Positions 25,113 through 33,519 of a stretch of 64,000 nt of DNA are shown here, piece by piece (position 1 is the first letter of the stretch; every line of letters starts with the position of its first letter). The notes under the pieces were generated by a model. It saw nothing but the letters and a program-made list of their open reading frames with translations. It was not told the origin of the DNA and ran no database searches. Position numbers and translations under genes: made by a program. Source of the DNA: Chloroflexota bacterium (lineage in GTDB: Bacteria > Chloroflexota > Dehalococcoidia > Lucifugimonadales > UBA1127); NCBI GenBank assembly GCA_026713825.1, contig JAPONS010000071.1:1-64000 (forward strand), read 5' to 3'.

Positions 25113-26240
25113 ATGACAACGCAACCCTCCGCATCTGACGCGGCGAATCTCGGGGCAAGCTCCAAGCGGTCCGTCGTCGCGGTCGTGCGCACCACGCCCG
25201 ACACGGTGCTCGACGACACCGGCGCGGCGATGCGCATGGCCGGCTACCGGGACGTTCTGCCCATCGCGGACCCTGTCCTGCTCAAGATCAATATCTCCTG
25301 GCAGCACTGGTACCCCGCGTGCTCCACGTCGCCGTGGCAGCTTGAGGGCGTCATCAAGACGCTGCGGGTGGACGGCTACTCGGAGCTCATCGGCGCGCAC
25401 AACGGCACCGTCGTTGTCGACTCCTACGAGGGCGAGGTCGCCAACAAGCACAAGTCGGTCACGGACCGGCTTCAGGTGCCGACGGTCCACCTCGACGTGC
25501 CGCCCAACGAGTGGGTGCTCTACGAGCCCAAGGGTGAGATGCTGGTGCTGGACAAGATCTTCCCCGAGGGCATCACCGTGCCGGCCAGCTTTGCCGGCAA
25601 GAGCATCATCCAACTCCCCACAATGAAGACCCACGTCTTCACCACCATGACGGGCGCGATGAAGAACGCCTTTGGCGGCCTGCTGAACCGCAAGCGTCAC
25701 TGGACCCACTCAGTCATCCACGAGACGCTGGTTGACCTGCTGACCATCCAGAAGGAGCTGCACTCCGGCCTCTTCGCGGTCATGGACGGCACCTTCGCGG
25801 GCGATGGCCCGGGCCCAAGGGCCATGCGGTGGCACACGCCGGGCGTCATGCTGGCCTCGGCGGACCAAGTAGCCATCGACGCCATTGCCGCGAAGATGAT
25901 GGGCCTCGACCCGCTGAGCATCCCTTTCATCCGCATCGCCCACGAGCGCGGCCTCGGCTGCGGCGACCCGGATGCGATCGAGGTTGTCGGCGAGGACATC
26001 TCGGACGTGAACTACCACTTCGAGGCGGTACAGAACACCTTTGCGAGCCGGGGGCAGAAGCTCATCTACTGGGGGCCGCTCAAGTTCCTCGAGAAGGTGT
26101 GGCTGCGCTCGCCGCTGGTGCCGCTGGCCTACCTCGCTTCGAACGTCTACCACAACGGCTACTGGCGCAACCTCAAGGGCAAGCGCCGCATCCGCGAGGC
26201 GCTCAACACGCCGTGGGGGAAGCTGTTTCAGGAGTATTAG
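25113..26240 (+). CDS. DUF362 domain protein
   Basis: A 375-residue protein with the DUF362 hallmarks: an early VLLKINISW strand, the central LPTMKTH followed by TMTGAMKNAFGG (about residues 170-195), and VMDGTFAGDGPGP. The family is widespread and usually annotated as uncharacterised, sometimes fused to a 4Fe-4S ferredoxin domain; here no Cys cluster is present. It begins with ATG at 25113. It is alone on the plus strand and convergent with the UbiE-like gene at 26317. The function is unknown. Confidence 0.88.
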   Translation: MTTQPSASDAANLGASSKRSVVAVVRTTPDTVLDDTGAAMRMAGYRDVLPIADPVLLKINISWQHWYPACSTSPWQLEGVIKTLRVDGYSELIGAHNGTVVVDSYEGEVANKHKSVTDRLQVPTVHLDVPPNEWVLYEPKGEMLVLDKIFPEGITVPASFAGKSIIQLPTMKTHVFTTMTGAMKNAFGGLLNRKRHWTHSVIHETLVDLLTIQKELHSGLFAVMDGTFAGDGPGPRAMRWHTPGVMLASADQVAIDAIAAKMMGLDPLSIPFIRIAHERGLGCGDPDAIEVVGEDISDVNYHFEAVQNTFASRGQKLIYWGPLKFLEKVWLRSPLVPLAYLASNVYHNGYWRNLKGKRRIREALNTPWGKLFQEY

Positions 26241-26316
26241 GGGCCTGACGCCACCTGAACGGATTTGGGTTTTGAATACCCCCAGAGCGAACTATCGGAA
26301 CTGCTTGCAATCTTGC

Positions 26317-27009
26317 CTACCCCGCCACCCCCCAGTGGATGGCGATGCTCCCCAGCATGAGACCACGGTAGCCTACCTCTGTGAAACCTGCTGCTGACAT
26401 GGCCTCAGCGAGCTCGTCCGGGTCCAGGTAACGCTCCACGGAGTCCGGGAGGTATTGGTAGGCTCTTCGGTCGCCGGAGAGGGCCCAGCCTATGAGAGGC
26501 ATCATGCGACGGAAGCCGACGCTGTAGGCCGCTCGCCCCACGGCGTTTCGGGGCCGCACGATGTCCAGCACCGCAAGGCGGCTGCCGGGCTTCAGCACCC
26601 GCTGAAACTCGCGCAGGCCGAGGGGAATGTCGGCGAGGTTGCGCAGCCCGAATCCGATGGTCGCGCAGTCGAAGGTAACGTCCGGGAAAGGCAGGGCCAG
26701 GATGTCACCCTGCACACGGTTAATGCGGTCTGAGAGGCCCCGCGCCGCCAGGTCCGGGCCCCCGCGGACCAGCATGGGCGCGGAGAAGTCGAGGGCAGTG
26801 ACGTGCGCAGCGCGCGCCGCCAGGACCGCCGCGAGCTTGCCCGTGCCCGCCGCGGCGTCCAGCCCTCGCTCTACCGGCTCGGGCGCGGCGATGCGGGAAG
26901 TCAGCCGCCGCCACGACTCGTCGCGTCCGAGGGAGGCGACGGTGTTGAAGGCGTCGTAGCGGCGGGCGATGCCGTCGAACATGCGCTGAACGCGCCGTGG
27001 GTCGCTCAT
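26317..27009 (-). CDS. ubiE: UbiE/MenG-like class I methyltransferase
   Basis: The ATG at 27009 overlaps the upstream epimerase stop (ATGA) and gives 230 residues, the usual UbiE size; a longer frame to 27120 is unlikely. Diagnostic features are the N-terminal MFDGIARRYDAFN, motif I LDAAAGTGK, IGFGLRNLADI (the UbiE-specific GFGLRN) and VLKPGSRLAVLD. UbiE/MenG proteins methylate demethylmenaquinone or the ubiquinone precursor. Other menaquinone genes are absent here, so the acceptor could also be another prenyl compound, in keeping with nearby isoprenoid genes. Confidence 0.85.
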   Translation of the reverse strand: MSDPRRVQRMFDGIARRYDAFNTVASLGRDESWRRLTSRIAAPEPVERGLDAAAGTGKLAAVLAARAAHVTALDFSAPMLVRGGPDLAARGLSDRINRVQGDILALPFPDVTFDCATIGFGLRNLADIPLGLREFQRVLKPGSRLAVLDIVRPRNAVGRAAYSVGFRRMMPLIGWALSGDRRAYQYLPDSVERYLDPDELAEAMSAAGFTEVGYRGLMLGSIAIHWGVAG

Positions 27010-27965
27010 GCCGCGCCCTGCGCGTGACGCGCCAGCGTCGATGCCTCCAGCGCTTCCCGTGAGGTGTAGCGCGGGCGAAAGCCTGTCTCCCGCGTGAATT
27101 TCTCGTTGCTGGCGAACCACGGGAACCGCATCATGGTCAGGCCGCTAGCCTGCGAGTCGCTCTGGATTTGCAGGGCCCAGCTCGCCTGTGTGAGGAAGGT
27201 GAGCAGCGGCGCGGGCACGGCGATCGAGCGGCGGCCCGCCACCTGCGCGACCTCGCTGAAGGCGGCGGTGCCCTGCCCTGTAATGTTGTAGACGCCGGGA
27301 ACGTGCTCAAACAGGCAGAGCTCCAGCGCCTCCTGCGCGTCATCCTCGTGCATGAACTGCATTTGCGGGTCTGCCCCGGCAATGCTGACGAGGAACGGCT
27401 TGCGGAAAGCCTGCGCAATGAAGTTGTCTGAGCGAGGCCCCATGATGACGCAACCACGCAACACCGTCACGCAGGTGTCCGGGTTGTCCGCCATGAAGGC
27501 ATCCAGCATGAGTTCCGTTGCCGCCTTGTCCTCGGCGTATTGAAATCCGCGCACGGGCCGCACCGGCGACTCCTCCGTGTAGGGCAGCGGGTCGTCCCGA
27601 TGCGGGCCGTAGACGGTCGTGCTGCTGAAGTACAGGATCTGCCGCACGCCCGCCTCTTTGCACGCTCGGAGGGTTTGCGCCGTCCCGCCCACGTTGACGC
27701 GCCGCACGAACTCGCGGTTGCGGCCCGGACGCAGCAGAAAGGCAAGGTGGACAAGGGCGTCGACGCCGTATTCGCGAAGGATGTCGGCATATGGCTGACG
27801 AATGTCCATGTGGAAACGGGCGACCTTCGGATGCTCGATGGTCAGAGGGCGATTGTCGAATGCGACGACGCCGTCCACGTCATCCGAGGCCGCGAGCCGC
27901 TCCACCAGCATGGCGCCCACCGAGCCCGCGGCGCCGGTGACCGCGACTCGAAGGCCGCTAGCCAT
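27006..27965 (-). CDS. NAD-dependent epimerase/dehydratase (extended SDR)
   Basis: A 319-residue extended SDR starting at the ATG at 27965 (a longer frame to 28031 adds no homology). It has the Rossmann motif TGAAGSVG, a conserved STTVYG strand end, and the catalytic YAEDK (Tyr-x3-Lys). The family acts on nucleotide sugars or on hydroxyl groups of sterols and other lipids. It overlaps its upstream neighbour by eight bases and its downstream methyltransferase by four, so the three form one translational unit. The substrate is unknown. Confidence 0.88.
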   Translation of the reverse strand: MASGLRVAVTGAAGSVGAMLVERLAASDDVDGVVAFDNRPLTIEHPKVARFHMDIRQPYADILREYGVDALVHLAFLLRPGRNREFVRRVNVGGTAQTLRACKEAGVRQILYFSSTTVYGPHRDDPLPYTEESPVRPVRGFQYAEDKAATELMLDAFMADNPDTCVTVLRGCVIMGPRSDNFIAQAFRKPFLVSIAGADPQMQFMHEDDAQEALELCLFEHVPGVYNITGQGTAAFSEVAQVAGRRSIAVPAPLLTFLTQASWALQIQSDSQASGLTMMRFPWFASNEKFTRETGFRPRYTSREALEASTLARHAQGAA

Positions 27966-28329
27966 CGTTGGCCGCGTCGGTGAAGTCGAACCGCAACACC
28001 CCGAGACCCTGGACCTCGAAGGCCATGCCAATCTTGTGGGCGCCCGGCGTCAACGTAAGGCCGGACGCCGCGATGGTCGTCGTGCGGTTCATGGCGAGGG
28101 TGAAGGGCACGTCGGCGTTTACGTTCGAGAAGGCCACGGTCCTGCCGTCCACGGTGAAGGTGGTGTTCTCCATTGGCACCTCCTCACCGTCGATAGTCAG
28201 TGGGTGCATGCCCCTGGCGTAGCCGGACCCCAGGGTGTTCTTCATCTCAAATGACAGACCGTTCTCCGTGGCACGGAGGCTTCCTTTGACGTAAAGCCGG
28301 CGGAGCAAGAACCCGGGAACGGAGACCAT
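27958..28329 (-). CDS. Conserved small beta-rich protein of unknown function
   Basis: A 123-residue protein, likely mostly beta strand, with no signal peptide or membrane helix. Regular features include LYVKGSLR, FEMKNTLGSGYARG, PLTIDGEEV and a C-terminal VQGLGVLRFDFTDA. The pattern looks like a conserved single-domain family that is sometimes seen in Chloroflexota and archaea; I recall similar proteins annotated only as hypothetical. It is coupled to the epimerase and methyltransferase genes by overlap, which suggests a shared pathway. Confidence 0.7.
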   Translation of the reverse strand: MVSVPGFLLRRLYVKGSLRATENGLSFEMKNTLGSGYARGMHPLTIDGEEVPMENTTFTVDGRTVAFSNVNADVPFTLAMNRTTTIAASGLTLTPGAHKIGMAFEVQGLGVLRFDFTDAANDG

Positions 28330-28424
28330 TGTCCCTCCTGGCGCGGCTACAGTGTGCCCTCAACGGAGAGGCTCATTTGAAAGAGTTCCTCTTCCATGGC
28401 GAGCGCCTCCGGGGGCAGGGGCCG

Positions 28425-29018
28425 CTACAGCCCCAGCAGCCGCGTGATGATGGAGATGTGCGCAGCGCGTTCCACGAGAACCGCGATGTCCATGGCCGTC
28501 TCCAGGTCCTTGCCCAGCGTCACCAGACCGTGGTTGCTGATGAGCGCCGCGCTCCGGCCTTCGAGCGCCTCAACCGCCTTGTCCGCAAGCTCCTCTGTGC
28601 CCGGCGGAGCATAGCCGGTCACGCGCACGGCGCCGCCGACAGTCACCGCAACCTCATCGATGACGGCGGGAACCTCGATGCCGGCGACGGCGCAGACGGT
28701 TGCGTAGACTGAATGCGTGTGGACGACGGCCTTCGCGTCCTTGCGGGCGCGATAAACAGCGAGGTGGAGCGCCGATTCCGACGAAGGCGGGAGGTCGCCG
28801 AAGACCGGCTCGTACTCGAAGTCGATAACCGGGACGTCATCGGCAGTCATGCGGCGGTAGGTCACCCGGCTGGGTGTGATCGCAACGAGCGGCGGATCCC
28901 CGGGGATGAGCAGGCTGACGTTGCCGCTGGCCCCGGCCACGAGACCCAGACGGTCGAGCTCCTGCGCGGTCTCACAGACGGCTGCCCGCTCGGCGCTCCA
29001 GGTCTCTGACGGCATCAC
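28425..29018 (-). CDS. Class II aldolase/adducin-family protein
   Basis: A 197-residue zinc aldolase-like protein. It has the GNVS motif (about residues 32-35), the catalytic Glu in PPSSESALH, the metal-binding HTHS and the later SNHGLV histidine. Family members such as L-fuculose-1-phosphate aldolase and L-ribulose-5-phosphate 4-epimerase cleave or epimerise phosphorylated sugars. It stands upstream of nothing on its own strand but lies 60 bases past the FGGY kinase gene, so kinase plus aldolase could open a sugar pathway. Confidence 0.9.
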   Translation of the reverse strand: MMPSETWSAERAAVCETAQELDRLGLVAGASGNVSLLIPGDPPLVAITPSRVTYRRMTADDVPVIDFEYEPVFGDLPPSSESALHLAVYRARKDAKAVVHTHSVYATVCAVAGIEVPAVIDEVAVTVGGAVRVTGYAPPGTEELADKAVEALEGRSAALISNHGLVTLGKDLETAMDIAVLVERAAHISIITRLLGL

Positions 29019-29077
29019 TCGCTCCTTGGTGGACTACGGTCTATTGTAACGCATACGGCGGTGGCTACGGTGCGTGT

Positions 29078-30589
29078 CTACAGGAACCCTTCCATGCGCG
29101 ACTGGGCGTCCAGCCACCGGGCATAGTGCTCCTGGTATTCGTGCTGAGAGACAGGGTCCGGCGTGACTTCACGCAAGCCGTCGCGGGCGGCGAGCGCCAA
29201 CTGATCGAGGGCTCCCGCGCCTTCCAGGGAGGCCTCGGCCGCCAGCGCGGCGCCTTGCAGGCTCACCTCCGGCGTTGGCGCAGCGTGGACGGGTCGCGAC
29301 ATGACATCGGCGAGGACCCGCGCGAACAACGCGGTGCGCGTCATGCCCCCGCCGACGGCGAGACCGGCAGGCTGTACGCCCGTCACCTCAAAGAGCAGGT
29401 CAGCCGCGCCACGCACGGCGAAGACCACGTTCTCCAGCGCGGCACGGGCCAGCCGGGCCCGGTCAAGGCCGCTGAAGGTTACGGGCACCGGGAAGAGCAG
29501 GCCTCCCGGCTGCAGTCCGGGCCGTGACAGGTCCAGCGGCGCCGGGCCAAGGAGCGCGACAGCGCCCGCCGCGCCCGCCGGTGACTCGGCGGCCAGCGCC
29601 TCCATGCGCTCGAAGCCGCCGTTCGCAGGGCCAAGGAGCAGCTCCATCAGCCAGCGGTACGCGTTGCCGCCGTCGCCGGCGTTGGCCTCGGCCACCCATC
29701 GCTGGGGCACGACGTGTCGGCCCACCCATGTCCGGCGGGCAGGGTCGGGCTGCGGGGCCGCCGTGACCGACTGCGTCGTGACGCTCCATCCTGCAACAAC
29801 GCCGGTGTCGCCAGGCGACGCCGCGCCCATCGCCAGCAGGCCGCACTGCGTGTCCGGCCCGGCAACCACGACGGGTACGCCGGGCGGGATGCCCAACTGG
29901 TCTGCGGCGTCTCTTGAAAGGGCTCCAAGGACCTCGCCCGGCTTTGTGATTGGCGGAAAGCAATCGCTCCTTAGGCCGAGAGAATCGAGAACCGGTGTGG
30001 CCAGCGCTCCGCCCGTGACGTCGAGCAGCCCGGACTCCGCTGCGAGTGTTTCCTGCAGGGCGCGTTCACCCGTGAGCCGGTGCCCTACCCAATCGCCCAC
30101 TGTCAGCACGACAGAGATGCGCTCATAGGTGTCGGGCTCGTTCTGTTGCCGCCAGCGCAACTTGACCGGAGCGAGCATGTAGGACGGCAGGTGGCCGGTG
30201 AGACGGTAGACCGTTTCCGCGTGTTCTTCGTCAAAGGCCAGCCCCTCGAAGAGGGCGCGCAGGTCCATATTGGGGCCGAGGAAGAGGTCATGGCCCTCGG
30301 CGTCCAGCGCGCCGATGCCCTGCCGCTGGCTCGTGACGCCCACGGCGGCGACGCTGCCGTTCCTCACGCCGGCATCGTGGAGCGCGCGGCGGACGGTGTC
30401 CGCAATAGCAGGCCACAGCGCCTCTGTCTCGAACGATCGGCTGAAGGGCGCGTCCCTGTCCTGCGGCTCGTAGGGTACGGGCGCCGAAGCCCTCGACAGA
30501 AGGCGGCCGCCTGTCGCCGACACGGCAGCCTTCAATGTGCCCGTGCCGGCGTCGATGGCGAGGAACACCGCTCCGTTGTCGGCGCTCAT
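29078..30589 (-). CDS. FGGY-family carbohydrate kinase, autoinducer-2-kinase-like
   Basis: A 503-residue sugar kinase of the actin-like ATPase fold. The phosphate-1 motif is AIDAGTGTLKAAV near the start; SQRQGIGAL, SGLLDVTGG, the central VVAGPDTQCG and the C-terminal AVGGGMTRTALFA (adenosine motif) are all present. The opening and the final TPDPxxxHEYQxxY pattern are closer to LsrK, the AI-2 kinase, than to xylulokinase. It would phosphorylate a sugar or sugar-like ligand with ATP. Its ATG overlaps the stop of the dehydrogenase-like gene (ATGA), so the two are coupled. Confidence 0.9.
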   Translation of the reverse strand: MSADNGAVFLAIDAGTGTLKAAVSATGGRLLSRASAPVPYEPQDRDAPFSRSFETEALWPAIADTVRRALHDAGVRNGSVAAVGVTSQRQGIGALDAEGHDLFLGPNMDLRALFEGLAFDEEHAETVYRLTGHLPSYMLAPVKLRWRQQNEPDTYERISVVLTVGDWVGHRLTGERALQETLAAESGLLDVTGGALATPVLDSLGLRSDCFPPITKPGEVLGALSRDAADQLGIPPGVPVVVAGPDTQCGLLAMGAASPGDTGVVAGWSVTTQSVTAAPQPDPARRTWVGRHVVPQRWVAEANAGDGGNAYRWLMELLLGPANGGFERMEALAAESPAGAAGAVALLGPAPLDLSRPGLQPGGLLFPVPVTFSGLDRARLARAALENVVFAVRGAADLLFEVTGVQPAGLAVGGGMTRTALFARVLADVMSRPVHAAPTPEVSLQGAALAAEASLEGAGALDQLALAARDGLREVTPDPVSQHEYQEHYARWLDAQSRMEGFL

Positions 30590-31560
30590 GACGACCCCGT
30601 GGCGGCTGCGCGCCGGTCGCGACGGACTGCCCCCTCAAACCGGAGGAGGGCCCGCGTGATGGCGCGCGAGTAGCGCTCGACAGTCTCCGCCGTCGCGCCG
30701 CCGACGTGCGGAGTCAGGAGGACGTTGTCCAGCTTGAGAAGCGGGCTGTTGGGAATGATGGGGTGCGTCTCAAAGACGTCGAGGCCCGCGCCGGCCAGCC
30801 GCCCGCTGCGGAGCGCTTCCACGAGTGCAGCCTCGTCCACCAGGGCAGCCGACGCCGTGTTGATGAAGCAGCTTCCGGGCGGCATCAGCGCCAGGCGGTC
30901 TGGGCCGAGCATCCCGATTGTCTCCGGCGTCTCGGGCACATGCAGGGTCACGACGTGGCTGCCCGCCAGGAGGCCTTCTAGCGTGGTCATGGTCACGTAG
31001 CCCAGCCCGGAGGCATAGGGATCGTGGCCCAGGACGTGCATGCCCAGCCCGCGGGCCAACCGCGCTACACGGCGGCCTATCGCGCCCATGCCGACGATGC
31101 CCATCGTCCTGCCGGCGAGCTCGGCGCCGCGCATGTCCGTGTAGGCTGCCATCGGGTGGTCCCATGAGCCGCTGTGCACATAGGCGTTGGCGGCCGGTAT
31201 GCGGCGCATGAGCGACAGCGCCAGACCGATGACCAGCTCGGCGACGGCGTTGGCGTTTCGGCCCGGTGTGTTCACTACCGCCACGCCGCGCTTGGCTGCC
31301 GCTTCCATGTCGATTTGGTTGGTAGCCTGCCTGCACAAGCCGATGAAACTCAATGGTGACGGGTCCTCGAAGACCTCGTCGAAAAAGAAGTCTACCTCGG
31401 CCACCACCACCTCAATGCCCTCCTCCGCAAGGCGGACGGCAAGCTCGGCCGGGTCCCGGAGTGAGCGGGTCTCCGTCCATGGCTCGTAGATGACCGTCAT
31501 GCGTCGCCGGAGTCGTTCCAGAGCGATGGGTGCAAAGGGAGCAAGTATGAGGGCCTTCAC
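30586..31560 (-). CDS. D-2-hydroxyacid dehydrogenase-like protein lacking catalytic Arg and Glu
   Basis: A 324-residue protein starting with GTG. The fold is clear: GIVGMGAIGRRV (NAD-binding), HVPETPET, and TPHVGGAT with the catalytic His. But the substrate-binding Arg, normally in N-T-x-R-G, is replaced (INTASAALVDE), and the catalytic Glu, normally E-P, is His (FETHP). The homologue at 38109 in this window keeps both (NTSRG, HQEP). So dehydrogenase activity is doubtful. It is translationally coupled to the FGGY kinase. Confidence 0.85.
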   Translation of the reverse strand: MKALILAPFAPIALERLRRRMTVIYEPWTETRSLRDPAELAVRLAEEGIEVVVAEVDFFFDEVFEDPSPLSFIGLCRQATNQIDMEAAAKRGVAVVNTPGRNANAVAELVIGLALSLMRRIPAANAYVHSGSWDHPMAAYTDMRGAELAGRTMGIVGMGAIGRRVARLARGLGMHVLGHDPYASGLGYVTMTTLEGLLAGSHVVTLHVPETPETIGMLGPDRLALMPPGSCFINTASAALVDEAALVEALRSGRLAGAGLDVFETHPIIPNSPLLKLDNVLLTPHVGGATAETVERYSRAITRALLRFEGAVRRDRRAAATGSS

Positions 31561-31575
31561 CGGCGATGGACCCCC

Positions 31576-32088
31576 TTAGGAAGTGTGGGACCGGACCACC
31601 TGAAACGCCTTGGCCCCCAGCAATCGAACATCGTCGGGCGGGGGCGCGCCCTCGGCGCCGTTGCGCGCGAGGGTGACGCCCTCGGCAAGCTCCTCGCGGG
31701 TCACCCACCGCCAGCCGTCGGGGGTCGACTCGATGCGCGCCTTTGGACGGCACACGTAGATGAAGTCGATGTGCTGGTGGAAGCCCTGCACAGGGTCGTT
31801 GATGTCTTCCACCATGATGGTGAGCGGGGGCGTCACTTCCTTGGGGTACTCGAGATCGCTTTCGACGCCACCGGTGGGAACGACCACTGCGTCAACACCC
31901 GTCTCCTCAGCCACCTCCCGGATGACGGCTTGCACCGGGTCTTCATTGGGCTCAATGTGGCCGCCGGGGGGAAGCCAGCATTGCAGCTTGGCGTGCCAGT
32001 GCAGCAGCGTCGCGTCATCCTGCACCACGAACCCGGTGGCTGTGAAGTGTCTTTCCAATACCGTATACACCCCCTGAGTCTTGGGCAA
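31576..32088 (-). CDS. Nudix hydrolase
   Basis: A 170-residue protein with a complete Nudix box: GGHIEPNEDP followed by REVAEETGV, matching G-x5-E-x7-R-E-U-x-E-E-x-G-U. Nudix enzymes hydrolyse nucleoside diphosphates linked to another group, or prenyl diphosphates in some cases. It lies 46 bases after the hpnE stop and 15 bases before the dehydrogenase-like gene, both on the same strand, so it may be cotranscribed with the squalene genes. Substrate not predictable. Confidence 0.9.
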   Translation of the reverse strand: MPKTQGVYTVLERHFTATGFVVQDDATLLHWHAKLQCWLPPGGHIEPNEDPVQAVIREVAEETGVDAVVVPTGGVESDLEYPKEVTPPLTIMVEDINDPVQGFHQHIDFIYVCRPKARIESTPDGWRWVTREELAEGVTLARNGAEGAPPPDDVRLLGAKAFQVVRSHTS

Positions 32089-32133
32089 AGGCAGCGTGTC
32101 ATGGTGGCGTTTGCCGTGTCAAGGCGCGATCCA

Positions 32134-33519
32134 CTACGTTCCACCGCGTTCCAGGCCGGCACCGATCGCCTCGGCGGCGAGGAGGCCGCTGCGGACGGCG
32201 GACTCCATCGTGGCGGGCCAGCCGGTCTGCGTCCAGTCGCCGGCGAGCGTCAGGCCATCGATGGGTGTCGACTGCCCGGGCCGCAGCGACTGCGTCCCCG
32301 GCGTGCAGCGGAAGGTGGCGTTGGGTTGCCTCACGACCATGAAACGCTCGACGACCGCATCGGCTGCGGCGGGGAAGACGCACGCCATCTCGCCGAGGAA
32401 AACCTCGCGCAGGGCGTCACGACCCTTCCCCGCGTGCTCCCATGCGCCGCTCACTGAGATGCAGAGGTGCTGTCCGGGCCCGGGCAGACCCTCTATGTGT
32501 GACCTGTTGAACACCCATTGCAGGGGGCTGTCGAGCACGGCAAGGAAGGGTTCGTCGATGACTGGGCGGTCGTACCAGACGTGCACGTTGATGATGGGCG
32601 CCCACTGGAGGGCGGCGGATGGGGCAAGGCGCTCGTGCGCCGCTATGCCGGTGGGGAGCAGGCGCACGAGCGCGTCCCACGGCACCGCCGCGACTACGGC
32701 GTTCGTTGGCGTGAACTCGCCGTCTGCTACAAGGCCAGTCACCGCCCCATCCTCCACTTCGATGCGTGTCACGTTGCGGCCCGTGAGGATCTTTCCCCCC
32801 CGTTCGACGAGGTAGCGGCTGGCGGCGTCGGCGACTAGCTGCGTTAGGCCGACGCGGGAAACGCCGATATCGGCGCTGTGGCGGCCGGAGAGCATGCCGT
32901 CCTGAAAGAACATCAGGCCCATATAGGCGCTGACAGCGTCCACGGTGTCGTTGAAGACGGGAAGGGTCATCAGGTCCCACAGGGCGGCGATGGCCCGCTC
33001 CGATTGCCCGTGTCTCACGAGCCAGTCTTGGAAGGTCTCGGACTCAAGCGCATCGCGGAGCTTGGCGCGATTTGTGCGCTTGATGCTGAGCATCGCGGAG
33101 GCGGCGCGGAGTTTGTCGCGGAGGCCAAGGTGCGGGTAGGCCAGGAAGGACGGCAACAGGTGGAAGGGCGAGGGAAGAAGCGGCGCGGCGGCAAGCGCTC
33201 CTCGACGGCCGTTCCTGTCGACGATAACGGCGCGGAGGCGGCGCTGGAGTGTCGTGCGGTCAAGGACGCCTAGCTTGCGCAGGAAGGCGGTGTATGCGGT
33301 GCAGCAGGCCAGGTAGATGTGCTGCCCGTTGTCGATGTGGCGACCGGACTCGGCGTCTGGGAAGGAGAAGGCGCGGCCGCCAAGGTAGGGACGCTTCTCC
33401 AGCAGGGTAACGGGAACGCCACGGTCAGCGAGGGCGCAGGCGGCGGACAAGCCCGCCAGCCCGCCGCCGATCACCACGCAGCGGCGCCCCCTCTCAGGGG
33501 CAGGTAACTCTGAAGCCAA
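32134..33519 (-). CDS. hpnE: HpnE-like squalene-associated FAD-dependent desaturase
   Basis: The frame is open to an ATG at 33645, but that would overlap hpnD by 175 bases; a TTG at 33517-33519 gives 461 residues and the FAD motif VVIGGGLAGLSAACAL (about residues 15-30), so it is preferred. Later marks are PYLGGRAFSF, the GxHxxxxxC-like HIDNGQHIYLACC, and the C-terminal TLAGDWTQTGWPATMESAV typical of amine-oxidase/desaturase flavoproteins. HpnE reduces hydroxysqualene to squalene. Gene order hpnC-hpnD-hpnE matches known squalene operons. The start codon is uncertain. Confidence 0.88.
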   Translation of the reverse strand: MASELPAPERGRRCVVIGGGLAGLSAACALADRGVPVTLLEKRPYLGGRAFSFPDAESGRHIDNGQHIYLACCTAYTAFLRKLGVLDRTTLQRRLRAVIVDRNGRRGALAAAPLLPSPFHLLPSFLAYPHLGLRDKLRAASAMLSIKRTNRAKLRDALESETFQDWLVRHGQSERAIAALWDLMTLPVFNDTVDAVSAYMGLMFFQDGMLSGRHSADIGVSRVGLTQLVADAASRYLVERGGKILTGRNVTRIEVEDGAVTGLVADGEFTPTNAVVAAVPWDALVRLLPTGIAAHERLAPSAALQWAPIINVHVWYDRPVIDEPFLAVLDSPLQWVFNRSHIEGLPGPGQHLCISVSGAWEHAGKGRDALREVFLGEMACVFPAAADAVVERFMVVRQPNATFRCTPGTQSLRPGQSTPIDGLTLAGDWTQTGWPATMESAVRSGLLAAEAIGAGLERGGT

